A stretch of DNA of 39,156 nucleotides from a virus: IMG/VR virus record IMGVR_UViG_3300021405_000032, positions 1-39,156 of that record. The stretch is one strand, 5' to 3'. Both the position numbers and the translations under genes were made by a program. Of the stretch, positions 31,516 through 37,254 are shown piece after piece. Position 1 is the stretch's first letter, and every line of letters starts with the position of its first letter. A model generated the notes under the pieces. It saw only the letters and a list, made by a program, of their open reading frames with translations. It ran no database searches and was not told the DNA's origin.

Positions 31516-31922
31516 TATCTTCGCTGCTAACCTTTGATGGTAAACTAAGAGACTTCTATGAATGTGCAGTGTAAACCTTAGGTGTGTTAAGTCACTAATC
31601 CTCCTAGGGACTTTTTTGAGTAGACACATGCCGTGAGGCACCGTATCGTGGATAGCAACCTGCGGGTTGTGACATAAATATGGGTGAATGGACGGTCCCT
31701 GTTGGGATTGGTTTTCAGACATACCCCTACTCAAATCGTTATAGGTCATGTTCCCTCGTCGCCCCTAGGCAAGGCTGTTCGGATAGAGAAAGGGAATGTC
31801 AATCTGCTCCTTCCACGTCGAAAGAGCTTGTTAAGGGTAAGAGTTTCCATGGTGGAAAGAAGCCCGCTTAACCAGTGCCAGTGGTGCATCAGGTACGCCG
31901 AAGCAGAAGACCTATTTAGCTT
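31516..31922 (+). ncRNA. Gene-free, hairpin-rich stretch (possible large structured RNA)
   Basis: About 400 bases without a supportable gene. Hairpins include TGCC-GTGA-GGCA with a GNRA loop (31629-31640), CAACC-TGCG-GGTTG (31656-31669), TTCCCT/AGGGAA (31751-31756 with 31791-31796) and TTTCC/GGAAA (31844-31858). A weak terminator-like AAGTC/GACTT plus T-run lies at 31589-31617. It leads into the rRNA-like element at 31923-32039. Position next to tRNAs and length recall the large phage RNAs GOLLD and ROOL, but I cannot confirm either. Confidence 0.4.
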
Positions 31923-32039
31923 GTGGAACTAGGATGTCGGCTTAGAAGCAGCCATCGTCTAAGGAGTTGTGAAGCCACCCTGTGTGGTGGTGGGCCTGAA
32001 GCTACGGCCCCATTTGGCGTAATAGCACACTTTTTCCAC
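31923..32039 (+). ncRNA. 23S rRNA GTPase-associated-centre mimic
   Basis: Bases 31931-31956 match the universally conserved L11-binding helix of 23S rRNA (E. coli about 1054-1079) at 25 of 26 positions, as I recall that sequence. Bases 32017-32031 match the partner strand GCGTAATAGCTCACT at 14 of 15. GTGGAA (31923-31928) and TTCCAC (32034-32039) form a closing stem like helix 42. About 50 extra bases sit in what would be the helix 44 loop and fold as CCACC/GGTGG and GGGCC/GGCCC hairpins. In the ribosome this fold binds L11, EF-G, EF-Tu and RelA-linked signals. A decoy or scaffold role is inference. Confidence 0.75.
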
Positions 32040-32068
32040 TTGACACGACCTCTGTATGGTGATATGGA
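32040..32068 (+). promoter_or_regulatory. Sigma70-like promoter
   Basis: TTGACA (32040-32045), 17 bases, TATGGA (32063-32068). It begins exactly where the rRNA-like fold ends and precedes the gene at 32166. It overlaps the tRNA-like element at 32061, so both cannot act from the same transcript start. Confidence 0.6.
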
Positions 32069-32130
32069 GAAGCATGGTGACTTCCTGTCCCGCAAGGGCG
32101 AGATGCAAGGTTCGAGTCCTTGTCGTATCA
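32061..32130 (+). ncRNA. tRNA-like element (possibly degenerate tRNA)
   Basis: 70 nt. Acceptor GATATGG pairs with TCGTATC (two G-U pairs), perfect T-arm CAAGG-TTCGAGT-CCTTG, short D-arm AAG/CTT. The anticodon arm is poor (CTGTC/GGCGA around CCGCAAG, with C instead of the invariant T33) or is replaced by a GCAA hairpin. No CCA is encoded. Confidence 0.4.
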
Positions 32131-32165
32131 GAAACGACGGTTTCAACCATCAGAGTGTTCGTGTT

Positions 32166-32399
32166 ATGAAAATCTACTCTCAAGATGAAGCAGTAAGAGA
32201 AACCGTTAAGCTCCTGAAATCAATAGGGTTTCAGTTCGTAAGTCGTAGTGACAACAGTTTCTATCTCATACGCCACAACCGAAAGGTTCGAGTGAGCAAT
32301 CATGCTCGTAGGAATATCGCAGACTGCGATAGGGATATCGTATATCTTGCTCCTACCATCCTTCCAGATATTCAGTATAGGACAGCACTATGTCATTGA
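32166..32399 (+). CDS. Small protein with RVSNHARR motif
   Basis: 77 aa from the ATG at 32166; the longer upstream frame runs through structured RNA and is not credible. GFQFVSRSDNSFYLIRHNRK then RVSNHARR looks like a compact dsRNA-binding or HicA-like fold, but that is only a pattern impression. RBS weak. Confidence 0.55.
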   Translation: MKIYSQDEAVRETVKLLKSIGFQFVSRSDNSFYLIRHNRKVRVSNHARRNIADCDRDIVYLAPTILPDIQYRTALCH

Positions 32400-32575
32400 G
32401 AAGCAAATTCGAAGTAACTTACGAGTGGGCTGGTTCGACTGGTGCTCAGTACATGTCCACTGACATTATCATTGCGACCGATGAGGTTGACGCTCGCCAC
32501 AAGTTTGGTCAGCGTCATGACGGAATTCGTCACAAGATCATCGAAGTTCGCAAGATGGCTGAAATCAACGATTGA
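32390..32575 (+). CDS. Hypothetical protein
   Basis: 61 aa, overlapping the previous gene by ten bases. Beta strand start (KFEVTYEWAG), helix DEVDARHKFGQ and strand HKIIEVRKM form a small alpha/beta unit. Function unknown. Confidence 0.55.
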   Translation: MSLRSKFEVTYEWAGSTGAQYMSTDIIIATDEVDARHKFGQRHDGIRHKIIEVRKMAEIND

Positions 32576-32598
32576 CAAGCCAGAAATAGGAGAGTACC

Positions 32599-32784
32599 GT
32601 GCTTTTCATAGGCTCCTTAAAGTCCCTCTTTTATACCGCCATCGTGTGCTTTATCGTTGGCATTCTGATTGGGACGTATTTGGATGTAGGTCGAAGACCG
32701 CCTGTGCTTCATTCTGATCAACGCCTTCAAAGGTGGTGTGACGAATTCAAATGTGACTTCGATGGTAAAAACTTCAAGAAGTGA
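32599..32784 (+). CDS. Small membrane protein
   Basis: 61 aa from a GTG with AGGAG upstream. One transmembrane helix at about 9-28 (SLFYTAIVCFIVGILIGTYL) and a short Cys-containing tail. A promoter-like TTGACA-N17-TACCGT lies at 32572-32600, but its -10 overlaps the start codon. Confidence 0.55.
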   Translation: MLFIGSLKSLFYTAIVCFIVGILIGTYLDVGRRPPVLHSDQRLQRWCDEFKCDFDGKNFKK

Positions 32785-32796
32785 AAGGTAACGACA

Positions 32797-33063
32797 ATGG
32801 CACTCGTCAATTCTCCTTCCCGCAAACTCATTCGCCGCAAGGCCGCTCTCGCTCGCCTGCCAAAGGTGGCAACCCCTCTCGCCAAGGACACGCGTCCCAA
32901 GAAGGGTACACGACGTACCCAGGACGCTCTCGACGCTGAGCGTGCTCAGTTGGTCGCTCTGACCACTCAATACGGTGGCAGTGTCTCAGGGTCAGGCTAC
33001 AAGCCTCCCAAGAAGAGGGCGAAGGCTAAGTTCGATCCCAACTACATGAACAAGCGAGGCTGA
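32797..33063 (+). CDS. Small basic protein
   Basis: 88 aa with very high Arg/Lys content (SRKLIRRKAALARLPK, KPPKKRAKAKFDPNY). Probably binds nucleic acid. RBS AAAGG upstream. No family recognised. Confidence 0.6.
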   Translation: MALVNSPSRKLIRRKAALARLPKVATPLAKDTRPKKGTRRTQDALDAERAQLVALTTQYGGSVSGSGYKPPKKRAKAKFDPNYMNKRG

Positions 33064-33064
33064 C

Positions 33065-33274
33065 ATGCAATTCGATTGTCTCCTAGACGGTATGATTATC
33101 CTGAAGGCTTATATGGATGATCCTTCAGCTTACCATACCTCTGCCGAGCACGATGAATTCTTCGTGCAGGTTGATCGTGTTCCCACCGCCGAAGACCAGA
33201 AGCGTCTTGAAGTCCTTGGGTGGATGGATGATGATTTCGGAACCGAGGGTCTTGGTTGGAAAGCATTCACATGA
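33065..33274 (+). CDS. Small acidic protein
   Basis: 69 aa, starts two bases after the previous stop. Acidic, ending LGWMDDDFGTEGLGWKAF. Function unknown. Confidence 0.55.
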   Translation: MQFDCLLDGMIILKAYMDDPSAYHTSAEHDEFFVQVDRVPTAEDQKRLEVLGWMDDDFGTEGLGWKAFT

Positions 33275-33429
33275 ATATCGAACCTGTGATTAATGGTCAG
33301 TCACTCGATATCATTCTCGAACGCCTCAAGTGGTTCGAGCAACGCCTCGAAAAAGAGGGTCAATACGTTGACTCGAACATCGTTTGGCTGGCCCAGGAAG
33401 CTATCAGACAGATCAGGATTATGAAATGA
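33271..33429 (+). CDS. 52-residue helical protein
   Basis: ATGA overlaps at both ends tie it to its neighbours. MNIEPVINGQSLDII and LKWFEQRLEKEGQYV, then a C-terminal helix AQEAIRQIRIMK. Function unknown. Confidence 0.5.
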   Translation: MNIEPVINGQSLDIILERLKWFEQRLEKEGQYVDSNIVWLAQEAIRQIRIMK

Positions 33430-33620
33430 AAAATCAGAACCATGACTATTGGGTCCAACATCTGAAGGCTCTTGCAGAGTATCTTGATAAGCAGCAAAAC
33501 TTTGCCGATGCGAATGTTTGCAAGGCTGCGGTCGATCTTCTTGAGTCCTATGTAAAGGAAGATGACCGTCGTCAAGTCTTGGTTTCTGACTTCGTGACCA
33601 AGTACAATATCAATAAATAA
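33426..33620 (+). CDS. Small helical protein
   Basis: 64 aa from the ATG at 33426, overlapping the previous stop. Helical (WVQHLKALAEYLDKQQNF, NVCKAAVDLLESYV). The final codons and stop lie within the late-type motif at 33611. Confidence 0.55.
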   Translation: MKNQNHDYWVQHLKALAEYLDKQQNFADANVCKAAVDLLESYVKEDDRRQVLVSDFVTKYNINK

Positions 33621-33621
33621 C
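33611..33621 (+). promoter_or_regulatory. Late-promoter-like motif
   Basis: CAATAAATAAC, overlapping the upstream stop and 14 bases before tRNA-Ser(ACT). Confidence 0.6.
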
Positions 33622-33634
33622 TCTACAGTTTAAC

Positions 33635-33731
33635 GGAAGTATGGCTGAGTCTGGCTTAAGGCGGCGGTTTACTAAACCGCAGAGGGCGTTAACCGCGTCC
33701 TCCGTGGGTTCAAATCCTACTGCTTCCTCCA
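33635..33731 (+). tRNA. tRNA-Ser (anticodon ACT)
   Basis: 97 nt with encoded CCA. Acceptor GGAAGTA with TGCTTCC (one G-U), D-stem GCT/GGC, anticodon stem GCGGT/ACCGC, loop TTACTAA, long class II variable arm, T-arm GTGGG-TTCAAAT-CCTAC. The discriminator is T. A34 in a Ser AGY tRNA is rare; GCT is usual. Confidence 0.88.
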
Positions 33732-33751
33732 ATTTATAAGGATAGGGATGG

Positions 33752-33964
33752 TTGACCAAGGTAAAGTTTGCGTTTAGCCTTTGGCCTATCTATGGATTAT
33801 TTTTCCTATTCTGTTGCGTAGCTACTGGTCTCTGGCATGAGGGAGAGATTGCTCTTGCTGAAGACATTTCTGACATAAGGCAAGACAGTTCGGTGGTTAA
33901 GGTGGCTTCAGGATGCGTCAATCAAGTTCTGCCTGTTATCAAAGTTTCAGAAATCAAGAAATGA
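33752..33964 (+). CDS. Small membrane or exported protein
   Basis: 70 aa from a TTG with AGGATAGGG upstream. Hydrophobic N-terminus (SLWPIYGLFFLFCCVATGLW). Polar remainder with one further cysteine. Function unknown. Confidence 0.5.
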   Translation: MTKVKFAFSLWPIYGLFFLFCCVATGLWHEGEIALAEDISDIRQDSSVVKVASGCVNQVLPVIKVSEIKK

Positions 33965-33983
33965 AGATTTCTGAAAATAATAA

Positions 33984-34012
33984 TTGACTTCCACATGGAC
34001 TTGGATTATATA
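33984..34012 (+). promoter_or_regulatory. Sigma70-like promoter
   Basis: TTGACT (33984-33989), 17 bases, TATATA (34007-34012). It drives the small basic gene at 34040, which has its own terminator. Confidence 0.65.
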
Positions 34013-34039
34013 TGGAGCATGGAAACGACGGAGATGACG

Positions 34040-34174
34040 ATGACCGAAAGTCAGAGAATGCTCCTTCGATACGTTCTCATCGAACGTCCCACCAAAGACC
34101 TTGAGCTTCGTAAAAAGAAGCGTAAGGACTTGAGGAAACTGGCCTTTTCCAGTAAACGTAAGAAAGATAAGTAA
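34040..34174 (+). CDS. 44-residue very basic protein
   Basis: Start ATG at 34040 with CGGAG six bases upstream; in-frame ATGs at 34034 and 34019 are alternatives. MTESQRMLLRYVLIERPTKD, then a Lys/Arg-rich second half. Monocistronic between a promoter and a terminator, suggesting a short early effector that binds nucleic acid or an acidic host target. Confidence 0.55.
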   Translation: MTESQRMLLRYVLIERPTKDLELRKKKRKDLRKLAFSSKRKKDK

Positions 34175-34186
34175 ACAATATGGTTT

Positions 34187-34217
34187 GGGCTGAACCATTC
34201 AAAAGAGCCCCTTTTTT
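34187..34217 (+). terminator. Rho-independent terminator
   Basis: GGGCT (34187-34191) pairs with AGCCC (34206-34210), followed by six T (34212-34217). An alternative ATGGTT/AACCAT hairpin overlaps it. It ends the small basic gene. Confidence 0.65.
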
Positions 34218-34340
34218 ACTAACGAGCGAGGACAAGGCGTCATCGCATATGAAAACGATAGGTGCCAGTGATGTACGAACTGGCGGAAGCTGTTTGAGGC
34301 TGAAGGCACGTGCAAATCCACCTATCGCTCGTTAGTAAAA
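34214..34340 (+). ncRNA. Structured RNA with a 15 bp closing stem
   Basis: A perfect 15 bp stem pairs 34214-34228 with 34326-34340. An inner perfect 9 bp stem pairs 34256-34264 with 34319-34327 (sharing two bases), and a GCCAGT/ACTGGC hairpin pairs 34264-34269 with 34279-34284. No coding frame. The left arm overlaps the T-run of the preceding terminator. Family unknown. Confidence 0.5.
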
Positions 34341-34348
34341 GAGTTTAT

Positions 34349-34536
34349 GCTTGTGTCGGTACTCAGGATTGACCAATTGAAACGACGTAACGCTAATTAC
34401 GCACGTGCTTCGGCAGTTCTCGTCCCATGCTTTAGCGGGCTCAATGGAGTATGCCTTGCCACGTAGAATGATAGGGTGTGCGGTACTCCTAGTGACGATA
34501 AAATGATTGGGGTTCGACTCCCCTTACAGGCTACCA
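34349..34536 (+). ncRNA. Oversized tRNA-like RNA
   Basis: GCTTGTG (34349-34355) pairs with TACAGGC (34525-34531) as an acceptor, followed by TACCA. A D-arm-like GGT/ACC and a T-arm GGGG-TTCGACT-CCCC are present. About 110 extra bases sit between them, with helices ATTGA/TCAAT, CGTAA/TTACG and GGAGTA/TACTCC. The layout resembles tmRNA, but it is short and has no convincing tag frame. Confidence 0.4.
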
Positions 34537-34638
34537 TTTACCAGAACGTTGACGCCCACCAATGCGTTCGGGTGACTTAGAGTGGATCGGGATGCGTCGA
34601 GTACTCCGCATAATGTCTTTAACATGAAAGGGAAACCT

Positions 34639-35043
34639 ATGCGAAAACTGATGCTTACCGTGGCGGCTGCTGCCGTCCTCCTTACCGCTCCTGCTTACGC
34701 TGAGAGCGTCAAGGTTCTGACCCGCCTGTCCCACCTGTCGGGCACTCAGTGGGTTGTTGTGGTCTCCACGATTAACGCCGAGATTACGTCCGTCACTTGC
34801 GACAAGTGGACGATGCTTGGCACTGGCTCGTGGAAGCAGCACAACGAATTCACGATCCCTGCGGCTCCTAAGGGTGGTGCATCCATCGCTGTGATGGACG
34901 CTTCCAAGTTCGACGGCTACTGCTCTGCTCCTGGCTCGATTATCGGTCATACCGATGATGGTGACTACACTGGTCATCTCGACAAGGGCGACGGCAACTG
35001 GTCAGCTTCGACCAAGCTCACCTTCTCTCCAAAGGCCGAGTAA
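34639..35043 (+). CDS. Exported protein of unknown function
   Basis: 134 aa from the ATG at 34639 with AAGGG upstream. Signal peptide (MRKLMLTVAAAAVLLTAPAY, cleaved after A). The mature beta-rich domain has two cysteines (SVTCDKW, DGYCSAP) likely bridged in the periplasm. Codon use is noticeably more GC-rich than in neighbours. Confidence 0.65.
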   Translation: MRKLMLTVAAAAVLLTAPAYAESVKVLTRLSHLSGTQWVVVVSTINAEITSVTCDKWTMLGTGSWKQHNEFTIPAAPKGGASIAVMDASKFDGYCSAPGSIIGHTDDGDYTGHLDKGDGNWSASTKLTFSPKAE

Positions 35044-35046
35044 CCC

Positions 35047-35286
35047 ATGACGGGTTCGGCCAAACTCCAGGCGGCGGAAACATCCCTCGCCATGGCCTTC
35101 TTCCGCTTCATGGGTGTCAGTGGGTGGCTTGTCCTCCTTCTGGTCATCGTCAGCGGAGTGGCCTTCATGCCCTCACAGTACGGCGGACACGATATCCTTT
35201 GGCTCGAATGGGCTTTGGCACTCGCGATCTGGCTGTTTTCTCGTTGGGGCACGCACTTCCGAGAGAGGTTCCAAAAGAAGGTCTGA
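35047..35286 (+). CDS. Two-helix membrane protein
   Basis: 79 aa. Hydrophobic segments at about 25-42 (SGWLVLLLVIVSGVAFMP) and 51-66 (LWLEWALALAIWLFSR), basic end. Starts four bases after the exported protein. Function unknown. Confidence 0.6.
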   Translation: MTGSAKLQAAETSLAMAFFRFMGVSGWLVLLLVIVSGVAFMPSQYGGHDILWLEWALALAIWLFSRWGTHFRERFQKKV

Positions 35287-35289
35287 GCT

Positions 35290-35559
35290 ATGAAGCTTCA
35301 TGAACTAAGGATCATTCAAGAAAGTGTGGAGGAACTGGAAGGCATAATCGCCGCCCGAAAGTTCTTCACATATGATGCCGACAAGATGAAGCTGGCTTAC
35401 CCCTTCGACTTCGACTTCACTTCCGATATCACAGTTCATGACGTGAAGTTGAAGATATCAACAAGGCTCGTGGCGAAGTTTCTTCACGAGGCCGAAGAGT
35501 ACTACAGAGCCAAGCTCACGGCTATGGGCGTCGAGGACTTGCAATATAAGACAGAATAG
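35290..35559 (+). CDS. Hypothetical protein
   Basis: 89 aa. An N-terminal helix (HELRIIQESVEELEGIIAAR), a central beta part and a C-terminal helix (LVAKFLHEAEEYYRAKL). Function unknown. Confidence 0.55.
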   Translation: MKLHELRIIQESVEELEGIIAARKFFTYDADKMKLAYPFDFDFTSDITVHDVKLKISTRLVAKFLHEAEEYYRAKLTAMGVEDLQYKTE

Positions 35560-35566
35560 TGAACAT

Positions 35567-35686
35567 GGATGGTACGTGGCGTAGGCTGTACACCTAAAGG
35601 CGGTTCGAGTCCGCACAAAGAGGCCCACTGTGATGGTGGGAGTGGTCGTGGGACTAAAAAAGGGGTTCGTATCCCCTCGCCATCCA
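35567..35686 (+). ncRNA. Composite tRNA-like element
   Basis: GGATGGT (35567-35573) pairs with GCCATCC (35679-35685) as an acceptor with discriminator A, and AGGGG-TTCGTAT-CCCCT is a perfect T-arm. A second T-arm-like hairpin GCGG-TTCGAGT-CCGC sits inside, preceded by TAGG-CTGTACA-CCTA, which looks like a Val (TAC) anticodon arm. It may be a degenerate tRNA nested in another. No CCA is encoded. Confidence 0.4.
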
Positions 35687-35766
35687 TACGGAAGAGGTTC
35701 GGTTTGTCTGTTTCCCTTGCCAGTGATCAAGTGTGAAACCTTCATCGTCAACCATAGGAGACTGAA

Positions 35767-35994
35767 ATGGCTACATATTATGCAAAGATCGAGACCGCTA
35801 TCGGAGACGTTGCGGTTGCTGTTGACTTGAGAACTGCGAAGACGCTCGCTCAGGTTGCTGTTGACAACTATCGCACTCGCGATCTTCACAAGGCTCAAAT
35901 CCCGCTCGAATGGGAACGAGGCCACTCAGATCGCGTCATCTATTGGACAGGCTTCATTGGTGAAGAGCCAGTGATCCAGTTCGAGAGCCTTTGA
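35767..35994 (+). CDS. Hypothetical protein
   Basis: 75 aa, RBS TAGGAG about eight bases upstream. Alternating beta strands and a helix (LRTAKTLAQVAVDNYRTR). Function unknown. Confidence 0.55.
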   Translation: MATYYAKIETAIGDVAVAVDLRTAKTLAQVAVDNYRTRDLHKAQIPLEWERGHSDRVIYWTGFIGEEPVIQFESL

Positions 35995-36004
35995 TACCAA
36001 AGTT

Positions 36005-36106
36005 ATTTTAGATTGTAACTGTACAGTGTAACCTCATGGGGTTAGGACCAAACATGCGTTAGCATGGGATGTCCACTATTGAAACACTTCGTGAGCAGCG
36101 TGCGTT
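36005..36106 (+). other. Gene-free stretch before a terminator
   Basis: No gene. A ten-base palindrome ACTGTACAGT (36018-36027) and a CATGC/GCATG hairpin (36053-36066). It may be the 3' untranslated part of the upstream gene or a small RNA ending at the terminator. Confidence 0.35.
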
Positions 36107-36145
36107 GGGCCAGTGGAACAATTATTTCACTGGCCCTAGTTTTTT
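36107..36145 (+). terminator. Strong rho-independent terminator
   Basis: GGGCCAGTG (36107-36115) pairs with CACTGGCCC (36128-36136), 9 bp perfect, then six T at 36140-36145. The next promoter starts two bases later. Confidence 0.85.
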
Positions 36146-36146
36146 C

Positions 36147-36175
36147 TTGACATACTGTTCCCTCAGTGCTATCTT
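36147..36175 (+). promoter_or_regulatory. Sigma70-like promoter
   Basis: TTGACA (36147-36152), 17 bases, TATCTT (36170-36175), the same boxes as the primase promoter. Drives the gene at 36196. Confidence 0.7.
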
Positions 36176-36195
36176 GGCGGGAATGGAGAACGGAC

Positions 36196-36525
36196 ATGAA
36201 AAACTTCGATCCCGAGAATTCCCGTGAAGCCGATTATCTATTGGAAATCTTAGATAATCCGATGATGCATATTGACCTGTTCACTCAGGTCGAGCACATG
36301 GGAGAGACTGCGGTCGAAAGGAAGTGGAGACGTTCTTCGTGTCCATATTTCGAGGATACGGTCTTGGAGAACAAGTTTCGCAGAACGTGGAACGAGGCTA
36401 CCTCAAAGATCGATGATCGCGAGACGTTCAAGCCAGCCGATGTTTGGCTGTATGGTTACGACGCACGTAAGGAAGCCACCATGCAGACATGGGCGGCAGA
36501 TCAGAAGTTAGGATGGAAGTCATGA
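36196..36525 (+). CDS. Hypothetical protein
   Basis: 109 aa from the ATG with GGAGA six bases upstream; an earlier in-frame start would lie in the promoter. Charged, with Trp-rich end (DVWLYGYDARKEATMQTW). Function unknown, probably early. Confidence 0.65.
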   Translation: MKNFDPENSREADYLLEILDNPMMHIDLFTQVEHMGETAVERKWRRSSCPYFEDTVLENKFRRTWNEATSKIDDRETFKPADVWLYGYDARKEATMQTWAADQKLGWKS

Positions 36526-36761
36526 TGTATTCTGATAAGGAGCGTAAGCTTCTGAATTGGTTTGACATTCCCGATGCAGTGATCGATTGTTCATCGTGTG
36601 CTGCACCGACGCTTTATCGTATGGCGGTCGAGAATGCCTTTATCTTTGCGTATCCTGAAGACTGCAAGACAAAAAGTCTTCGTCGTTGTGCGTTAGCAAT
36701 GCTAAATTGCAGTGTCTATCGCCTCACTCCCGAGTGGGAAGCGATGATCAATCTGGACTAA
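36522..36761 (+). CDS. Small cysteine-containing protein
   Basis: 79 aa, ATGA overlap. Five cysteines (VIDCSSCAAP, PEDCKTK, RRCALAMLNCSV). The spacing is not a classic zinc finger. The stop codon TAA is part of the late-type motif at 36759. Function unknown. Confidence 0.6.
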   Translation: MMYSDKERKLLNWFDIPDAVIDCSSCAAPTLYRMAVENAFIFAYPEDCKTKSLRRCALAMLNCSVYRLTPEWEAMINLD

Positions 36762-36769
36762 TAAATAAG
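36759..36769 (+). promoter_or_regulatory. Late-promoter-like motif
   Basis: TAATAAATAAG overlapping the upstream stop. ATAAAT/ATTTAT (36762-36767 with 36777-36782) forms a short repeat, and a structured RNA begins at 36780. Confidence 0.6.
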
Positions 36770-36779
36770 AGGACTGATT

Positions 36780-36902
36780 TATACAATCTCCGTTCATCCT
36801 GATAGTTCGTGTTTAGCATTGAGTTGGGATGTCCGCCACAATTTTGTATTGGACGCGTGACGTGTTATCGTGTGGCCACACGCCGTCAGCGGAGATTGTA
36901 TA
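36780..36902 (+). ncRNA. Cloverleaf-like structured RNA
   Basis: A perfect 13 bp closing stem (36780-36792 with 36890-36902) encloses three helices: CATCC/GGATG, GTCC/GGAC with an inner ACAA/TTGT, and TGACG/CGTCA enclosing the palindrome GTGTGGCCACAC. It has four-way-junction topology but no T-loop or anticodon arm. Sits between a late-type motif and tRNA-Trp. Family unknown. Confidence 0.55.
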
Positions 36903-36912
36903 GATCAGATAT

Positions 36913-36998
36913 AGGAGTCTGGCAGATTGGGAATGCGGCGGTCTCCAAAACCGCTTGTCGGAAGACTAGAGTGGGTTCAATTCCTACGGCTCCTGCCA
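36913..36998 (+). tRNA. tRNA-Trp (anticodon CCA) with long variable arm
   Basis: 86 nt with encoded CCA. Acceptor AGGAGTC with GGCTCCT (one T-G pair), D-stem GCA/TGC, anticodon stem GCGGT/ACCGC, loop CTCCAAA, T-arm GTGGG-TTCAATT-CCTAC, discriminator G. A1-T72, G73 and the anticodon fit TrpRS identity. The variable region is 16 nt with a GTC/GAC stem, class II-like; normal tRNA-Trp has about five. Confidence 0.85.
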
Positions 36999-37017
36999 TT
37001 TTATAATGGAGAGTGAC

Positions 37018-37203
37018 ATGTCATTGAAGATCAAAGAGTGGGAAGAGTATAAGGCTGCTCATCCCAAGAAGCTCAATGTTGAAGTCGAACCAGAGCCGAC
37101 ATACTACGTCAAGATCAAGCTTGGTTACTTCACTATCCCGTTCAACATCATAATCCTATTGGGGATTTGGAAGTTGATCGAATTGATCATTTGGGTGATA
37201 TAG
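37018..37203 (+). CDS. Small C-terminally anchored membrane protein
   Basis: 61 aa from the ATG with GGAGAG about four bases upstream. A charged N-terminal half and a C-terminal hydrophobic helix (FNIIILLGIWKLIELIIWVI). A tail-anchor layout. Function unknown. Confidence 0.55.
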   Translation: MSLKIKEWEEYKAAHPKKLNVEVEPEPTYYVKIKLGYFTIPFNIIILLGIWKLIELIIWVI

Positions 37204-37254
37204 AGAGTGTGCTGTATAATCCACCGTCTTTGACGAGTGCCGTTATTTCCGCCT

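Noticed and set aside
31684-32399. Long plus-strand reading frames through the structured region
   Set aside because: They run through hairpins and the rRNA-like element, lack RBS and have no domain; only the part from 32166 is kept.
34349-34536. True tmRNA
   Set aside because: Too short, no alanine-type G3-U70 acceptor pair and no tag frame ending in the usual small-hydrophobic residues; kept only as tRNA-like.
36809-37006. 65-codon plus-strand frame
   Set aside because: It overlaps tRNA-Trp and the cloverleaf RNA and has no RBS.
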